Translations under genes and position numbers: made by a program
Part shown: piece after piece, positions 62,546 through 64,000 of the stretch
Numbering within the stretch: position 1 is the stretch's first letter
Layout of the letters: every line of letters begins with the position of its first letter
Notes under the pieces: model-generated
The model's input: the letters and a program-made list of their open reading frames with translations, nothing else
Database searches by the model: none
What the model was told of the DNA's origin: nothing
From: Sunxiuqinia sp963678245
Lineage (GTDB): Bacteria > Bacteroidota > Bacteroidia > Bacteroidales > Prolixibacteraceae
DNA: 64,000 bases
Assembly: GCA_965140765.1 (NCBI GenBank)
Contig: OZ223308.1
Span: 744,001 to 808,000 of the forward strand
Direction of reading: 5' to 3'

Positions 62546-64000
62546 ATGCGCTTAGTTCAGTTTAAATACTTTTTTCTTGTGGTATCGCTTTTTATGAGCA
62601 TACTCTCCTACGGCCAATTAAAAGATATTGGGGTTCCTGATATTCGAAATTTTACAAAACAGTCCTATGAGGCAGGAACGCAGAATTGGCAAGTAGAAAA
62701 AGGGAAAAACGATTTCATCTATTTTGCCAATAACGACGGCTTGTTGGAGTTTGATGGTAATCACTGGCAATTGTATGATTTGCCGAATCAATCCATTGTT
62801 CGGTCACTTGCTATTGACGAAAATGGACGCATTTATTTGGGGCAGCAAAACGATTTTGGTTATATGGAGCCTGGAGTTGATGGAAAACTTCGATACCATT
62901 CCTTATTGGAGCTAGTGCCAGCTGAAGCCCGTAATTTTGAAGAAGTATGGCGCATTCACCTCACAAGTTTTGGTGTTGTATTTCAATCCTATACTTATCT
63001 TTTTATTTATCGGAATGAACAGATGTCAATGGTTGAATTGCCAAATCGACTTCGATTTTCGTTTTACGTCAATGGTCAATTATGGGTTCAAGATGAGCTT
63101 GAAGGAATAAGGGAGTATCGGCAAGGACATTTTTTTGATCTTCCCGGACTTGAATTGTTGAAGGATAAAGAAGTCTGGACCATCTTGCCTATTTTTAATA
63201 ACCGCCTTTTGATTGGAACTGCAAATCATGGTGTTTTTACTTATGATGGTGCAAAGCTTGTGCCCTGGACAGGGGCTGCCAATCAGTTCTTAAAGTCTAA
63301 CCAAATCTTTTCGGCTACTCGTTTCATGGACGCATACTACGCATTTGGAACCATACAAAATGGATTGTTGATTACTGATGAAACCGGAACGATAATCCAA
63401 CATATCAATAAGAAAAAAGGCCTCCAGAATAATACAATCCTCAGTGTTGGTATGGATCAGGATAAAAATCTTTGGCTAGGGCTTGATAACGGGATTGACT
63501 ACGTTGATGTTAGTTCGCCTTTTACCTTTATATATGATGAGGAAGGACTTGGAGCTACGTACACAACGTTAGTTTATGAGGGTAAGTTATATGTTGGAAC
63601 CAATCATGGTCTTTTCGTAAAAGACTGGCCGGAAGAAGTTGATCTAAACCCAGAGGGGTTTAGGTTAATTCCAAATACGGTGGGGCAGGTTTGGTGTCTG
63701 GAGGTTTATCAGGAGGTGATTTTATGTGGACATAATAATGGGACTTATGTTATTGAGGGAGAACAAGCGAAACTAGTGTCAAATGTAAATGGGGCCTGGA
63801 CATTCCTCGAACTGAAGGATCAGGATAATTATTTGATTGGTGGAAATTACAATGGCCTGACTCTTTTCAAAAAGGACAATGATCATCAATCGTGGGAACT
63901 AGTTGATCAAATTAAAGGGTTTTCAGAATCATCGAAATTAATTGAGCAGGACAAAAATGGTGATATCTGGATGAGTCACGGGTTTAAAGGCGTCTTTCGT
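62546..64000 (+). CDS. Two-component regulator propeller-domain protein (cut by the window edge)
   Basis: 485 codons are visible with no stop. Signal peptide (about 1-23, ending SYGQ) and then repeated blade-like units such as NGRIYLGQQNDFGYME, NRLLIGTANHGVFTYDG, NLWLGLDNGIDYVD and YVGTNHGLFV: the Reg_prop periplasmic sensor of Bacteroidota hybrid systems or of Y_Y_Y-LuxR-type regulators. The output part lies beyond the window, so whether it is a hybrid histidine kinase or a LuxR-family regulator is open. Glycan sensing is the usual role. Confidence 0.8.
   Translation, partial: MRLVQFKYFFLVVSLFMSILSYGQLKDIGVPDIRNFTKQSYEAGTQNWQVEKGKNDFIYFANNDGLLEFDGNHWQLYDLPNQSIVRSLAIDENGRIYLGQQNDFGYMEPGVDGKLRYHSLLELVPAEARNFEEVWRIHLTSFGVVFQSYTYLFIYRNEQMSMVELPNRLRFSFYVNGQLWVQDELEGIREYRQGHFFDLPGLELLKDKEVWTILPIFNNRLLIGTANHGVFTYDGAKLVPWTGAANQFLKSNQIFSATRFMDAYYAFGTIQNGLLITDETGTIIQHINKKKGLQNNTILSVGMDQDKNLWLGLDNGIDYVDVSSPFTFIYDEEGLGATYTTLVYEGKLYVGTNHGLFVKDWPEEVDLNPEGFRLIPNTVGQVWCLEVYQEVILCGHNNGTYVIEGEQAKLVSNVNGAWTFLELKDQDNYLIGGNYNGLTLFKKDNDHQSWELVDQIKGFSESSKLIEQDKNGDIWMSHGFKGVFR

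Noticed and set aside
1..64000. CRISPR arrays, tRNA or rRNA genes, prophage, restriction or other defence systems
   Set aside because: Looked for direct repeats with spacers, cloverleaf-like stretches and defence-gene motifs on both strands; none seen.

Overview
The window comes from a member of the Bacteroidota, most likely an anaerobic or facultative marine or sediment lineage near Marinilabiliales/Prolixibacteraceae; the phylum is firm, the order is a guess. Evidence for the phylum: a SusC/SusD pair with a FecR/ECF-sigma regulator, many lipoproteins, DUF4175 in the order DUF4175-ATPase-YbeY-MnmG, RpoN with a Bacteroidota-type neighbourhood, and repeated TAnnTTTG -7 promoter boxes a short way upstream of genes. 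No rRNA, tRNA, CRISPR array, prophage or intact insertion sequence was seen.

Layout. 0-8.2 kb is housekeeping, almost all on the minus strand: dut, hemW, an Rrf2 regulator, lutB-like, rpiB, an O-antigen-type flippase, ruvB and a lone receiver protein, with one plus-strand glutamine cyclotransferase lipoprotein. At 8.18-8.69 kb gene direction flips across an AT-rich gap holding a DnaA-trio-like repeat; a perfect parS palindrome lies 6 kb further on, so this is a candidate chromosome origin region. 8.7-17.1 kb is a plus-strand run (DUF4175, ATPase, ybeY, mnmG, apt, uvrC). 17-27 kb holds rsgA, xthA, tdh, an exported nickel superoxide dismutase, cysS, fumC, a broken DUF6122 gene, an ArsC/Spx-like protein and selU-selD. 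27.1-33.1 kb is a methionine operon behind a SAM-I riboswitch: UPF0280/COG2122, metH, a small membrane protein, metF. 33.1-34.7 kb is decayed DNA: a degraded REP-associated transposase, palindromes and a frameshifted outer-membrane gene.

34.8-46.6 kb: an unknown small protein, an orphan GH28 pectinase with a LacI-type operator, a phosphate module (Pit transporter diverging from PhoR-PhoB across a Pho-box-like repeat), a SPOR lipoprotein, a PAP2-like membrane protein, rpoN, asnS and a serine hydrolase. 46.9-57.3 kb is a minus-strand glycan-uptake locus (ECF sigma, FecR, SusC with STN domain, SusD, two surface lipoproteins) without any glycoside hydrolase. 57.8-61.4 kb, on the opposite strand, holds two Gfo/Idh/MocA oxidoreductases around a sugar isomerase-like TIM barrel, plausibly processing the imported sugar. 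The window closes with an MTA/SAH nucleosidase and the start of a large two-component propeller sensor cut by the window edge.

Themes that connect: the SAM-cycle genes (metH, metF, COG2122, mtnN), selenium used for tRNA (selU/selD) alongside mnmG, and a sensory uptake locus whose STN-FecR-ECF chain should couple import to expression. All calls rest on reading the sequence and its translations; no database search was run.
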